A stretch of 44,773 bases of DNA from a virus. Numbering within the stretch: position 1 is the stretch's first letter; each line of letters begins with the position of its first letter. The position numbers and the translations under genes were made by a program. Below the pieces are notes generated by a model. That model worked only from the letters and a program-made list of their open reading frames with translations. It was not told the origin of the DNA and did no database searches. This document shows positions 25,975 to 32,739 of the stretch, one piece after another. Where the stretch lies: the IMG/VR virus record IMGVR_UViG_3300042527_000698, positions 1 to 44,773 of that record; one strand, 5' to 3'.

Positions 25975-26384
25975 CCGTTTGGTGTGCGCCTAAAACCTTG
26001 ATCCTCGGGGCGCTCGTTGGCCCGCTCGCGCAGCGCATCATTGGCGGCCTCGGCCTTGCCGATGACGATCCCCTGCGTAGTCGCTTCAAGAGCATTGCGG
26101 TTCATCGTCTGGCCCAGCAAAAACACCACGCCGATTGCCAGCGCAGCCCCCAAGGCGGCGCCACCGCCGCCAATCCACACGTCATTGCGTTTGGCGCGGG
26201 CAACCTCTTCAGCGCGGGCCAGCTTGATCGATTCGTCCCAGCGCTGGTGCAGGAGCGCGACCATCTCGCCAGTCATTTCGTGCGTGCGCTCGACCTTGGC
26301 CAGCATATCGGCCTGGACGCTCTCGGCCGTTGGGCCGGGCAGCGCCACGACCGTTTTGGGTGGCAACGTATGCACTTTCGTCAT
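25962..26384 (-). CDS. membrane-anchored protein with helical domains
   Basis: 140 residues. A helical N-terminal half (AKVERTHEMTGEMVALLHQRW), one clear transmembrane segment (about 92-111, GGGGAALGAALAIGVVFLLG), then a charged helical C-terminus. The architecture recalls small phage inner-membrane proteins of lysis or exclusion cassettes. I do not recognise the family. The roughly 120 bases between it and the GcrA-like gene hold no convincing gene; a TTGACG lies there without a clear -10. Confidence 0.65.
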   Translation of the reverse strand: MTKVHTLPPKTVVALPGPTAESVQADMLAKVERTHEMTGEMVALLHQRWDESIKLARAEEVARAKRNDVWIGGGGAALGAALAIGVVFLLGQTMNRNALEATTQGIVIGKAEAANDALRERANERPEDQGFRRTPNGWQK

Positions 26385-26507
26385 GTCGTACCCCTTGCGC
26401 CCGAGGGGAGATCCCGGACGCAGATCAACGAGCTGACGCTCGCATGCCCTGATTTGTCGGTAAACGTCAAGCGCCTATTGACCGCTGCATCTCCCACAAC
26501 AGTTTAG

Positions 26508-26957
26508 TCAGCGGCGCCCCGTTCGTGGCTGGCTGATCTTTGGCTGCTGCTCTGGCGCAAACACGACCGAAGCGTGATGGCTGCACCAGCTTTTGCCGTG
26601 CAGCGTGAGCGCGCCGCAGTAGATGCCAGGATCACCGGGCGGTGAGCACAGCCACCGGCATTGCCCGTCTCGCGCCGACAGCAAACCAACGCGGTAGCCG
26701 GCGTCTGGCGCCAGCGGCACGTCTGCGGCTGGCGTCCGTAGCGGGTGGGCGCGAAGCCTGGTGCGCGTTGGCGGCGCATCGACCGTGCGCAAGCGGACGC
26801 CCTTTGCTCGCAATCGGTTGATCCTGCCGATCACGGCATTGCGAGATCGGCCGAACACCGCAGCCAGCAATCGCGCGCTTTTGCCGGTGTTCCACTCGCG
26901 GATCAGGTCAGCGTCCTCTTCGGGCGCCCACGTTTTTGGTTCAGACGTTTTGAGCAC
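26508..26957 (-). CDS. GcrA-like cell-cycle regulator
   Basis: 149 residues from GTG at 26957, chosen because AGGAG lies seven bases upstream; the longer frame from 27137 lies inside the previous gene. The N-terminal part (TWAPEEDADLIREWNTGKSA and GRSRNAVIGRINRLRAKG) matches the GcrA DNA-binding helix-turn-helix. The C-terminal part (GQCRWLCSPPGDPG, then YCG and WCSHH) matches the Cys/His-containing sigma-binding end of GcrA. In alphaproteobacteria GcrA works with sigma70 at CcrM-methylated GANTC promoters. It overlaps the winged-helix gene by 17 bases, so the two regulators are a unit at the head of the late operon. Confidence 0.85.
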   Translation of the reverse strand: MLKTSEPKTWAPEEDADLIREWNTGKSARLLAAVFGRSRNAVIGRINRLRAKGVRLRTVDAPPTRTRLRAHPLRTPAADVPLAPDAGYRVGLLSARDGQCRWLCSPPGDPGIYCGALTLHGKSWCSHHASVVFAPEQQPKISQPRTGRR

Positions 26958-27369
26958 GATCGGTCTCCTGTTGCTCGTGATGCATTGCGTCAATTTCCGC
27001 TTGGACTGCGGCGCGGCCGGTCGCTGTGAGGCGGTAACCCACGCCCCATGTTGTCTCGATAGAGCCGGGCGGCAGGGCCTTTCGTGCGCGCCACGCTGCG
27101 ACGCTGGCGCAGCTTTCGGCGCACACATTAGGCCCAAGTTCTTGGACTAGAGCCTCGCGGGACACGACACGCGGATACGCCACATAAAGCCGTGCGACGG
27201 TTTTCACCCCCCAGTTGCGACCATACTGCGTTTGCCCTTTGCCCCGGACCAAACGGCGAGCGGCTTCATGCACGTCCGAAGGCAATTTTTGCTTCGCGCG
27301 CAGTTCGGCAATTTCTGCCTCCAGCTCCTCAATCCGCTGCGCTTGCCATCTGGTCGTTGCTTCACTCAT
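26941..27369 (-). CDS. winged-helix regulator, OmpR/CtrA-type DNA-binding domain without receiver
   Basis: 142 residues. A coiled N-terminus (RIEELEAEIAELRAKQKL) precedes a winged-helix-like domain. VSREALVQELGP, AAWRARKALPPGS and IETTWGVGYRLTATG match the recognition-helix region and the wing (IET..G.GY.L) of OmpR-type transactivators such as CtrA. There is no receiver domain. GGAG lies seven bases before the ATG. It heads the leftward operon and is translated with the GcrA-like protein. Calling it CtrA-like is inference from the wing motif and the partner gene. Confidence 0.7.
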   Translation of the reverse strand: MSEATTRWQAQRIEELEAEIAELRAKQKLPSDVHEAARRLVRGKGQTQYGRNWGVKTVARLYVAYPRVVSREALVQELGPNVCAESCASVAAWRARKALPPGSIETTWGVGYRLTATGRAAVQAEIDAMHHEQQETDRAQNV

Positions 27370-27377
27370 CGCGCTTC

Positions 27378-27417
27378 TCCCATTGCGTTCCCTTCAATCC
27401 CATTGCGTTCCCTTCAA
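27378..27417 (-). repeat. tandem 20-bp leader repeat with micro-ORFs
   Basis: Two adjacent perfect copies of a 20-base unit in the leader of the winged-helix gene. Read on the minus strand, each copy carries AAGGGA-ACGCA-ATG, a ribosome site plus start codon. The ATG at 27383 opens a 5-residue ORF whose TGA overlaps the winged-helix ATG. The ATG at 27403 opens a 13-residue ORF ending just inside that gene. These could couple or delay its translation. Confidence 0.6.
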
Positions 27418-27599
27418 TCACTGCCGCCTGCCTCCACAACTCATTGCGCCAGCCACAAGCCAGCCACAAGCCAGCCAGACCCTGCCAAACCCTGTCAACC
27501 CGCACCCCCCGCCCCCCACCCAACTAAACCAAGTTAGCTAACCAGCTTGCCTTTACGCGCCACCCCCAAACACACCCCCTTCAAACGTCCATGGTGAGC

Positions 27600-27790
27600 C
27601 ATTTCACTCGGTCACTCATTTCCCCCCCCCTACGGGGGGAGGGGAGAAAGTGAATGACTGACCGAGTTAAATAGTGCTCACTTTTGAGCGGTCATCGATG
27701 ACTCACAAATGACCCGAAAGTGACCGATGACTTTGTAACGCAAAGTCATCGATGACTCACCGGTGAGTCACTAATGACCAAAAGTGAGGC
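27600..27790. other. candidate replication origin / regulatory repeat cluster
   Basis: The non-coding block from 27370 to 27745 plus the last codons of the primase gene is dense in symmetry. A cruciform-like element at 27606-27667 has 15-bp arms with one mismatch and an inner C9/G6 hairpin. GTCATCGATGACTCAC occurs twice (27691-27706 and 27745-27760). An 11-bp hairpin (27725-27735 / 27741-27751) has a 5-base loop. TGACTCACCGGTGAGTCA (27753-27770) is an 18-bp perfect palindrome. AAAGTGA recurs several times. Three GANTC sites lie at 27700, 27754 and 27765. Its position beside the primase-helicase gene suggests an origin; a control region for the leftward operon is the alternative. The rest (27418-27600) is low-complexity C-rich sequence with a GTTAGCTAAC palindrome. 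Confidence 0.6.
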
Positions 27791-29842
27791 CCTCCAACCT
27801 GGCTCAATGATAGCCCAACCACCGTCCGAACCGCCGCCTTCGCCCCCCTCTCCATGCGACGCCCTTTGGATCCATCCAGCGTTCAGCAAGTCATGCACAG
27901 GCTTCCCTTTGCTGCCCGGCGCCAGAATGTTTTTGACCGACCCTGGCTTGTAGCCGTCATTTTCCAGCAGTTTGGCCACCGCCTCCCTAAAAACGAACGG
28001 ATCCTCGCCAAGCAATATTTTTCCACCTTCGACCCAGGCCCTGGAAAATAATTTCTGATGGTGATGGATGGCCCCGTGCCCGGCAAAAGCGGCTTCTGTT
28101 GGCTCTGGCGGGGCCTCAACGAACACCGCGCTGGTGACGGCCTCGCCATCCTCATCGACCCATCCGGCGAGGGTGACGGTCTCGAGCTTGGCGTTCAAAG
28201 GCGGCTTCAGCTCAGCGTCTTTGCTCTTTCTCTGGACCAAACGCAGGCACCCGTTGTCGCCGGGGACTACGCTGATCTCGATGTCCAGCGCCCCCCGCCA
28301 AGCGCTCGATCCTCTGGCGCGGTGCTGGGCTTCCTCACTCACGCCTGTGTGGTGAACGAGAATGACCGCGCAGCCAAAGCCCCGCATGAGGTAGGCGCAC
28401 GCGTCCAACATAGTTTTGGCGTCTTGGGCGCTGTTCTCGTCGCCCCTCAGGAAGCGATGCAGGGTGTCCACCACGATCACATCAGGCTGGCGGTTCAGGT
28501 TCCTGATGTGGTCGATGACATGCTGCAGGCCCTCCTTGGTATTAAGATCACACCCTTCCCGGCTTAGCCACATTGTCAGGCTGTCGGCTTGGTGGTGTTG
28601 TTTCCACGCAGCGACGCGCCCTCGCAAGCCATGGTGTCCTTCGCCGGCGAGATAGACCACCGCCCCCGGCTTGACCTTGCATCCGTTCCAGTCGGTGCGG
28701 CCAGCCGCCATGTGCAACATCAGGTCAAGCACGGCGAATGTCTTGCCCCCGCCCGATGGTCCATGGATCATGTGCAGGGCTTCGGCCTGGATCCAGCCCT
28801 TGACAAGCCAACGCAACGGCGCGGGCTGGGATGAAAACTCATCTGCCGGGATAAGCCATTGCTCGATCGGCGGGTTGAGCAGGGCTTGCAGGTCATGGCC
28901 GGCGGCAACGTAGTCATTGGCGTCACCCTGAATAGGAATAACCACCACCTTGGCGCGGTGCTTGGCGGCTGCCTGGGTTGCGTATTTTTCTCCGACGCCG
29001 CTGGCGTCATTGTCCGCCACAATAACCAGCTCAGCGCCCGGGTGGGCCTCGCGTATGCAACCTGTTACAGAAACTAGGTTGTTGGCGCTGTACGCCACCA
29101 CGCAGGGCTTGCCGGTAGTCTCGTGAATGGTGGCCGCTGTGGCGAAGCCTTCGGCGATGTAGACAACCTCGGAGCCGCCCGCCGCTTGAGCATTTATCGC
29201 TTGAGCATTTATCGCTTGAGCATTTGCCGCTTGAGCATTTGTCGCTCCCAAAACCCAATACCGCCCGCCGGTCGCCGCCCCTGCGTGATAGAGCTTGCCG
29301 CCTTCGGCGTCGATATATTGCAGCGACGACAGCGCGCCCGTGTGATCGTAGAGGGGAGCCATCAACCGCCCATCGCCGGTAATGCGAAGGCCGTGTGCCT
29401 TAACCTTCTTGCGCGCGAGGTATGGGTGATCGTCACTGGCGGGACCGGCTTGGCTCCAAATAGCCTCGACCGTTTCGGCGGCTTGCGCGGCCTTGGCGTC
29501 TCGCGCGGCGCGGGCCTCAGCCTGCCTGCGAGTGATAGCCATCTGCTCATGAGCCGTCAGTGGGCGCCCAACCTCAGCCCTAAAGGTCTGCGTCACGCCA
29601 GTGCGCCAGTCGCCAAACATGCCAGCGCACACGCCATCGGGGAAAAACACATACCAGCCTGCCCTATCATGCCCGGCCTGGCCCTTGCTGCCCGTCTGGT
29701 AACGATGCAGCGTGCCGTCGATCACGATCGTGTGGGGTGGCTGTATTCCCGCCGACCGCATGGCGTCTCTGATCTGATCGTCGATCGGCGCTGGCCTTGG
29801 TGGGCTCCATGGACCGCCTAGGATATGCGTCAGGTCAGTCAC
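27746..29842 (-). CDS. primase-helicase (TOPRIM + RepA-like ATPase)
   Basis: 698 residues from GTG at 29842, preceded by a G-rich ribosome site; a TTG start at 29872 is possible. A TOPRIM domain has the catalytic Glu in YIAEGFATA (E231) and the DxD in VIVADNDASG (D277, D279). A RepA/AAA_25 ATPase follows, with Walker A HGPSGGGKT (360-368) and Walker B-like DVIVVDTLHRF. Fused primase-helicases of this kind start phage replication. An Ala/Asn/Gln repeat (202-221) lies just before the TOPRIM core. The last codons run into the palindrome cluster. It is transcribed opposite to the recombination operon. Confidence 0.88.
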   Translation of the reverse strand: MTDLTHILGGPWSPPRPAPIDDQIRDAMRSAGIQPPHTIVIDGTLHRYQTGSKGQAGHDRAGWYVFFPDGVCAGMFGDWRTGVTQTFRAEVGRPLTAHEQMAITRRQAEARAARDAKAAQAAETVEAIWSQAGPASDDHPYLARKKVKAHGLRITGDGRLMAPLYDHTGALSSLQYIDAEGGKLYHAGAATGGRYWVLGATNAQAANAQAINAQAINAQAAGGSEVVYIAEGFATAATIHETTGKPCVVAYSANNLVSVTGCIREAHPGAELVIVADNDASGVGEKYATQAAAKHRAKVVVIPIQGDANDYVAAGHDLQALLNPPIEQWLIPADEFSSQPAPLRWLVKGWIQAEALHMIHGPSGGGKTFAVLDLMLHMAAGRTDWNGCKVKPGAVVYLAGEGHHGLRGRVAAWKQHHQADSLTMWLSREGCDLNTKEGLQHVIDHIRNLNRQPDVIVVDTLHRFLRGDENSAQDAKTMLDACAYLMRGFGCAVILVHHTGVSEEAQHRARGSSAWRGALDIEISVVPGDNGCLRLVQRKSKDAELKPPLNAKLETVTLAGWVDEDGEAVTSAVFVEAPPEPTEAAFAGHGAIHHHQKLFSRAWVEGGKILLGEDPFVFREAVAKLLENDGYKPGSVKNILAPGSKGKPVHDLLNAGWIQRASHGEGGEGGGSDGGWAIIEPGWRASLLVISDSPVSHR
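29183..29242 (-). repeat. in-frame 15-bp tandem repeat
   Basis: Four near-perfect copies of CGCTTGAGCATTTAT in the primase-helicase gene, encoding an (I/A)NAQA repeat. They sit in the linker before the TOPRIM core. Such a repeat can change copy number in 5-residue steps without breaking the frame. Confidence 0.85.
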
Positions 29843-29884
29843 ATCCGCCCCCCTCGAACAGGGCGGGCGCAAAAAGTCGTCAGG

Positions 29885-30055
29885 TCAGTCAACTCTTTCC
29901 CCCAGATAGTCGCTCAGTTTTTTCAACACGGCGTACGACGGCGTGGCGCCATGCATCAGGCGCAGGATTGTTGCATATCCCACTCCCGTCAACCGGCTGA
30001 CCGCCCGCAGGTTTCGATCCTGCAATTGTTTTCGGATAGCTTCAATAGTCTGCAT
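29885..30055 (-). CDS. Cro-like helix-turn-helix regulator
   Basis: 56 residues from ATG at 30055, with AGGA eight bases upstream; a GTG at 30097 would add 14 residues. The body (IRKQLQDRNLRAVSRLTGVGYATILRLMHG, then SYAVLKKLSDYLGE) is a compact HTH like XRE/Cro family proteins. It is divergent from the Sak4 operon. A 29-bp dyad lies between the two starts, so it most likely represses the early plus-strand operon, itself, or both. Confidence 0.75.
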   Translation of the reverse strand: MQTIEAIRKQLQDRNLRAVSRLTGVGYATILRLMHGATPSYAVLKKLSDYLGERVD

Positions 30056-30123
30056 GTGATCAGTCCTGATATTTTTTTCGCTCACTGCTGTTGACACAAT
30101 CGCTCAAATTGCGCAAGGTCCAA

Positions 30124-30152
30124 TTGCTCGACCGGATTGGCCGACTGAGCAA
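30124..30152. promoter_or_regulatory. candidate operator, 29-bp dyad
   Basis: TTGCTC-N3-CGG-N5-CCG-N3-GAGCAA is perfectly symmetric in its outer six and inner three bases. It lies just upstream of the Sak4 start and downstream of the Cro-like gene start. Related CAATCGCTC / CAATTGCTC words lie at 30098-30130. A TTGACA is at 30091, but I see no good -10 at the right distance. Confidence 0.55.
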
Positions 30153-30167
30153 ACGAAAGACGAAACC

Positions 30168-30839
30168 ATGGCTATTACCCTAAAGCGCACGGGCGCCATT
30201 GCCCGTGATGGCGTAAAGCTGCTTGTCTACGGACAGGCTGGCGCCGGCAAAACAAGTTTAATCCCGACCCTTCCCAACCCCATCACCCTGTCAGCCGAAG
30301 GCGGGCTTCTGTCCGTGGCTGGCGCCGATCTGCCATATGTGGAGATCGGAAACATGGGCGACCTCAGGGAGGCGCTGGCTTGGCTGCAGTCGGATCAAGA
30401 CTTTCAATCCGTGGCGATCGACAGCATTAGCGAAATTGCTGAGGTCGTGCTGAACGCCGAAAAGCGCGTCGCCAAAGATCCGCGGCAGGCCTACGGCGCG
30501 ATGCAGGACACCATGACCGAAATAATCCGCGCCTTCCGCGATCTGCCCGGCAAGCATGTTTACATGACGGCCAAGCTTGAAAAGCAGGCCGATGAGATGG
30601 GCCGCATGCTTTACTCCCCCAGCATGCCTGGCAACAAGACCGGCCAAGCCCTGCCCTATTTCTTCGATGAGGTGCTTGCGTTGCGTGTAGAGCGCGACGC
30701 CGATGGCATCCCACAGCGCGGGTTGATGTGCGACAGCGACGGGCTTTGGTTGGCAAAGGATCGCTCCGGCCAGCTCGCGCCATGGGAAGCGCCTGATCTG
30801 GGACAAATCATTGCGAAGATACAAGGGGGTGCGCAATGA
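30168..30839 (+). CDS. Sak4-like RecA-fold ATPase (AAA_24)
   Basis: 223 residues. Walker A is YGQAGAGKTSL (about 22-32), and a Walker B-like strand FQSVAIDSISEI follows about 60 residues later. FRDLPGKHVYMTAKLEKQ and the end of the protein fit phage AAA_24 proteins, the Sak4 group. Sak4 proteins bind ssDNA with the phage SSB and help annealing or recombination. It is the first gene of the plus-strand operon, upstream of an SSB-like gene and an exonuclease, the usual Sak4 context. Its stop overlaps the next start by four bases. Confidence 0.85.
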   Translation: MAITLKRTGAIARDGVKLLVYGQAGAGKTSLIPTLPNPITLSAEGGLLSVAGADLPYVEIGNMGDLREALAWLQSDQDFQSVAIDSISEIAEVVLNAEKRVAKDPRQAYGAMQDTMTEIIRAFRDLPGKHVYMTAKLEKQADEMGRMLYSPSMPGNKTGQALPYFFDEVLALRVERDADGIPQRGLMCDSDGLWLAKDRSGQLAPWEAPDLGQIIAKIQGGAQ

Positions 30840-31198
30840 CCAACCAGCTTACAACCAACCTTGCCGCCGAATGGCTTGAAGCCAAAGAAGCCGAGCTTGC
30901 CGCGATTGAGAAACGCCGCCAGATCGAAGACGCCATGCTGGCCAAGGGTCAAACCGAATGGGCCGGTTACACAGTTCGCATCAGCGAGCGCGACAATTGG
31001 AAAATCGACAGCGACCAGCTTCAGGTTTTGGCCGAAGCCAATGGCCTGACCGATCACCTCGCCACGCTGTTCCGGTGGAAGCCTGAGGTAAACAAGAAGA
31101 TCTGGGACGCGGCGGCAACCAACATCACGAAGCCCCTGCTCCCGGCGATCACCATTACGCCAGGCCGTCCGACCTTTACCATCCGTGCAGACTTTTAA
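30836..31198 (+). CDS. phage protein of the recombination operon, unknown
   Basis: 120 residues. A helical N-terminus (AAEWLEAKEAELAAIEKRRQ) leads into a compact part (GYTVRISERDNWKIDSDQLQ) and PEVNKKIWDAAATNITKPLL. Proteins of this layout commonly sit between Sak4 and DUF669 genes. I see no catalytic motif. The start overlaps the Sak4 stop (ATGA). Confidence 0.72.
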   Translation: MTNQLTTNLAAEWLEAKEAELAAIEKRRQIEDAMLAKGQTEWAGYTVRISERDNWKIDSDQLQVLAEANGLTDHLATLFRWKPEVNKKIWDAAATNITKPLLPAITITPGRPTFTIRADF

Positions 31199-31225
31199 TT
31201 CGCACAGACTTTTAAGGAGACCACG

Positions 31226-31783
31226 ATGAAACTGGACTTTTCCCTCGATGACCTGCCTGAAATGATCGAGACATCCTACGATCCCCTTCCCCCTGGGTGG
31301 TACAAGGCCAGGGTGGCGGCGGTTGAGGCCCGGCCCAACAAGGCCAACACGGGCCAATATCTGGCAGTGCGTTACGACATTATCGGCCCGACGCACCAAG
31401 GCCGGGTGATCTACGGCAACCTTAACATTTCCAACCCATCGGCCAAAGCCGAGCAGATTGGGCGCCAGCAGCTGGGCCAACTTATGATGGCGATCGGGCT
31501 TGAGCGCATTTCCGACACTGATCAACTGATTGGCGGGACGTGCGAGATCAAGCTGGAGATCCGCCCTGCCGATGGGCAATACAAGGCCAGCAATGATGTC
31601 AAAGGCTGGAAAGCTCTTGAGGCGCGGGCCAATGGGTTTAGCGCGCAACCGTCCGCACAGTCTGGCGCACAGTCGGCCGCGCAACCGTCCGCACAGTCTG
31701 GCGCACAGTCTGGCGCACAACCCGGCGCGGCGACAAGCCAAGCGTTGAGCGGCCAAACCCCGCCGTGGAAGAAGCGGTCATGA
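31226..31783 (+). CDS. DUF669-type single-stranded DNA-binding protein
   Basis: 185 residues. LPPGWYKARVAAVEARPNKA, YLAVRYDIIGPTHQGRVIY and GRQQLGQLMMAIGLERISDT match DUF669 phage proteins, which act as SSBs in Sak4 or RecA-type operons. The C-terminal 45 residues are a repeat tail of AQSGAQ / AQPSAQ units ending in TPPWKKRS. The tail is probably disordered, as in other SSBs, but it lacks their acidic tip. A ribosome site (AAGGAG) precedes the ATG. The stop overlaps the exonuclease start. Confidence 0.82.
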   Translation: MKLDFSLDDLPEMIETSYDPLPPGWYKARVAAVEARPNKANTGQYLAVRYDIIGPTHQGRVIYGNLNISNPSAKAEQIGRQQLGQLMMAIGLERISDTDQLIGGTCEIKLEIRPADGQYKASNDVKGWKALEARANGFSAQPSAQSGAQSAAQPSAQSGAQSGAQPGAATSQALSGQTPPWKKRS

Positions 31784-32739
31784 GCGCCCTTCCCGAAGCC
31801 CAGAATGATCTGGCCGCGCTGATTGACAAGGCTCATCAACAAGAGGAGGCGGGGCGCGAGCCTCGCCCCCATCTTGGGGCGTCAATGCTTGGCCACCCAT
31901 GCGATCGATGGCTATGGCTTAGCTTCCGCTGGGCCACGGCGCGCAGCTTTGAAGGGCGCGTGCTGCGCATTTTCCGGCGCGGGCAGCGCGAGGAAGAGAC
32001 GATCCTTAAGGATCTCCAGATGGCTGGGGTTGAGATTGTATCAGAGCAGGCGCGCGTGGCGATCGAGGGTCACGTTGCTGGCACCATTGACGCCATTGTT
32101 CTCGGGCTGCCTGAGGCCCCGGCGAAGAAGCACGTCGCCGAGTTTAAGACCCACAACAAGGCCAGCTTCATCGCGCTTACCAAATCTGGCGTCGAGTCGT
32201 CCAAGCCTGAGCATTATGTGCAGATGCAGGTGTACATGCACGCGACGGGCCTGGAGCGGGCGCTGTATGTGGCGATCTGCAAAGACGACGACCGCTATTA
32301 TTTCGAGCGCGTGAAATACGATCGGTTGACGGCGGAAGACGCCATTGCGCGGGGCTTAAGGGTGTCCTGCTCCGATCATATGCCCGAGCCTATGCATCAA
32401 GCCAGCGCGGCATGGTGGCAATGCAAGACCTGCCCCGGCTTTCACTTTTGCCATGTGTCTAACCTGACCACGGAAGTCAATTGCCGCACATGCGCGCATT
32501 ACACAGCGCGGCCAGATGGCACGAGCCATTGCGCGGTGTGGGACGCAGAAATCCCTGTGGACGCACAGATCGAGGGCTGCCCCAAGCACGTGCTGCACCC
32601 GGATTTGACGCCATGGAAAATGCTCGACAGCCTGGACGGAGTGGCGGGCGTTTACGCGATCGACGGACAGAGGGTCATTAATGGCGACGGCCATGTGTCG
32701 TCGCGGGAATTAATCGAAAAACATTGGACGCCGTTTTAA
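31780..32739 (+). CDS. PD-(D/E)XK exonuclease, Cas4-like
   Basis: 319 residues from ATG at 31780 (ATGA overlap with the SSB gene; a GTG 15 bases earlier is possible). The N-terminal GASMLGHPCDRWLWLSFRW supplies the first Cys. GTIDAIVLG and VAEFKTHNKAS form the nuclease D...ExK core, followed by the QMQVYMHATG helix. CKTCPGFHFC supplies three more Cys, giving a Cas4/AddB-like Fe-S nuclease pattern. A second Cys cluster (CRTC, HCAVW, GCPKH) near the C-terminus may bind zinc. It would make ssDNA ends for Sak4/SSB recombination. Confidence 0.8.
   Translation: MSALPEAQNDLAALIDKAHQQEEAGREPRPHLGASMLGHPCDRWLWLSFRWATARSFEGRVLRIFRRGQREEETILKDLQMAGVEIVSEQARVAIEGHVAGTIDAIVLGLPEAPAKKHVAEFKTHNKASFIALTKSGVESSKPEHYVQMQVYMHATGLERALYVAICKDDDRYYFERVKYDRLTAEDAIARGLRVSCSDHMPEPMHQASAAWWQCKTCPGFHFCHVSNLTTEVNCRTCAHYTARPDGTSHCAVWDAEIPVDAQIEGCPKHVLHPDLTPWKMLDSLDGVAGVYAIDGQRVINGDGHVSSRELIEKHWTPF

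Noticed and set aside
26385-26507. Promoter for the small-gene cluster before the terminase
   Set aside because: A TTGACG is present on the minus strand but no -10 at an acceptable distance.
26504-26779. 91-codon frame overlapping the GcrA-like gene
   Set aside because: Arg-rich shadow; the other frame has clear GcrA motifs.
27378-27500. Possible CRISPR array from short repeats
   Set aside because: Two adjacent 20-bp units and short CCAGCCACAAG words lack unique spacers and regular spacing.
27192-27541. Overlapping plus-strand frames of 101-111 codons in all three frames
   Set aside because: They are Pro/Ser-rich translations of a C-rich low-complexity region and overlap the regulator gene.
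27725-27751. Hairpin at the primase-helicase stop as an intrinsic terminator
   Set aside because: The stem is good but neither side has a T-run; it fits better as part of the repeat cluster.
30656-31756. 366-codon minus-strand frame opposite the Sak4, unknown and SSB-like genes
   Set aside because: It crosses three well-supported plus-strand genes and starts with low-complexity Arg/Cys/Leu repeats that mirror the AQSGAQ tail.
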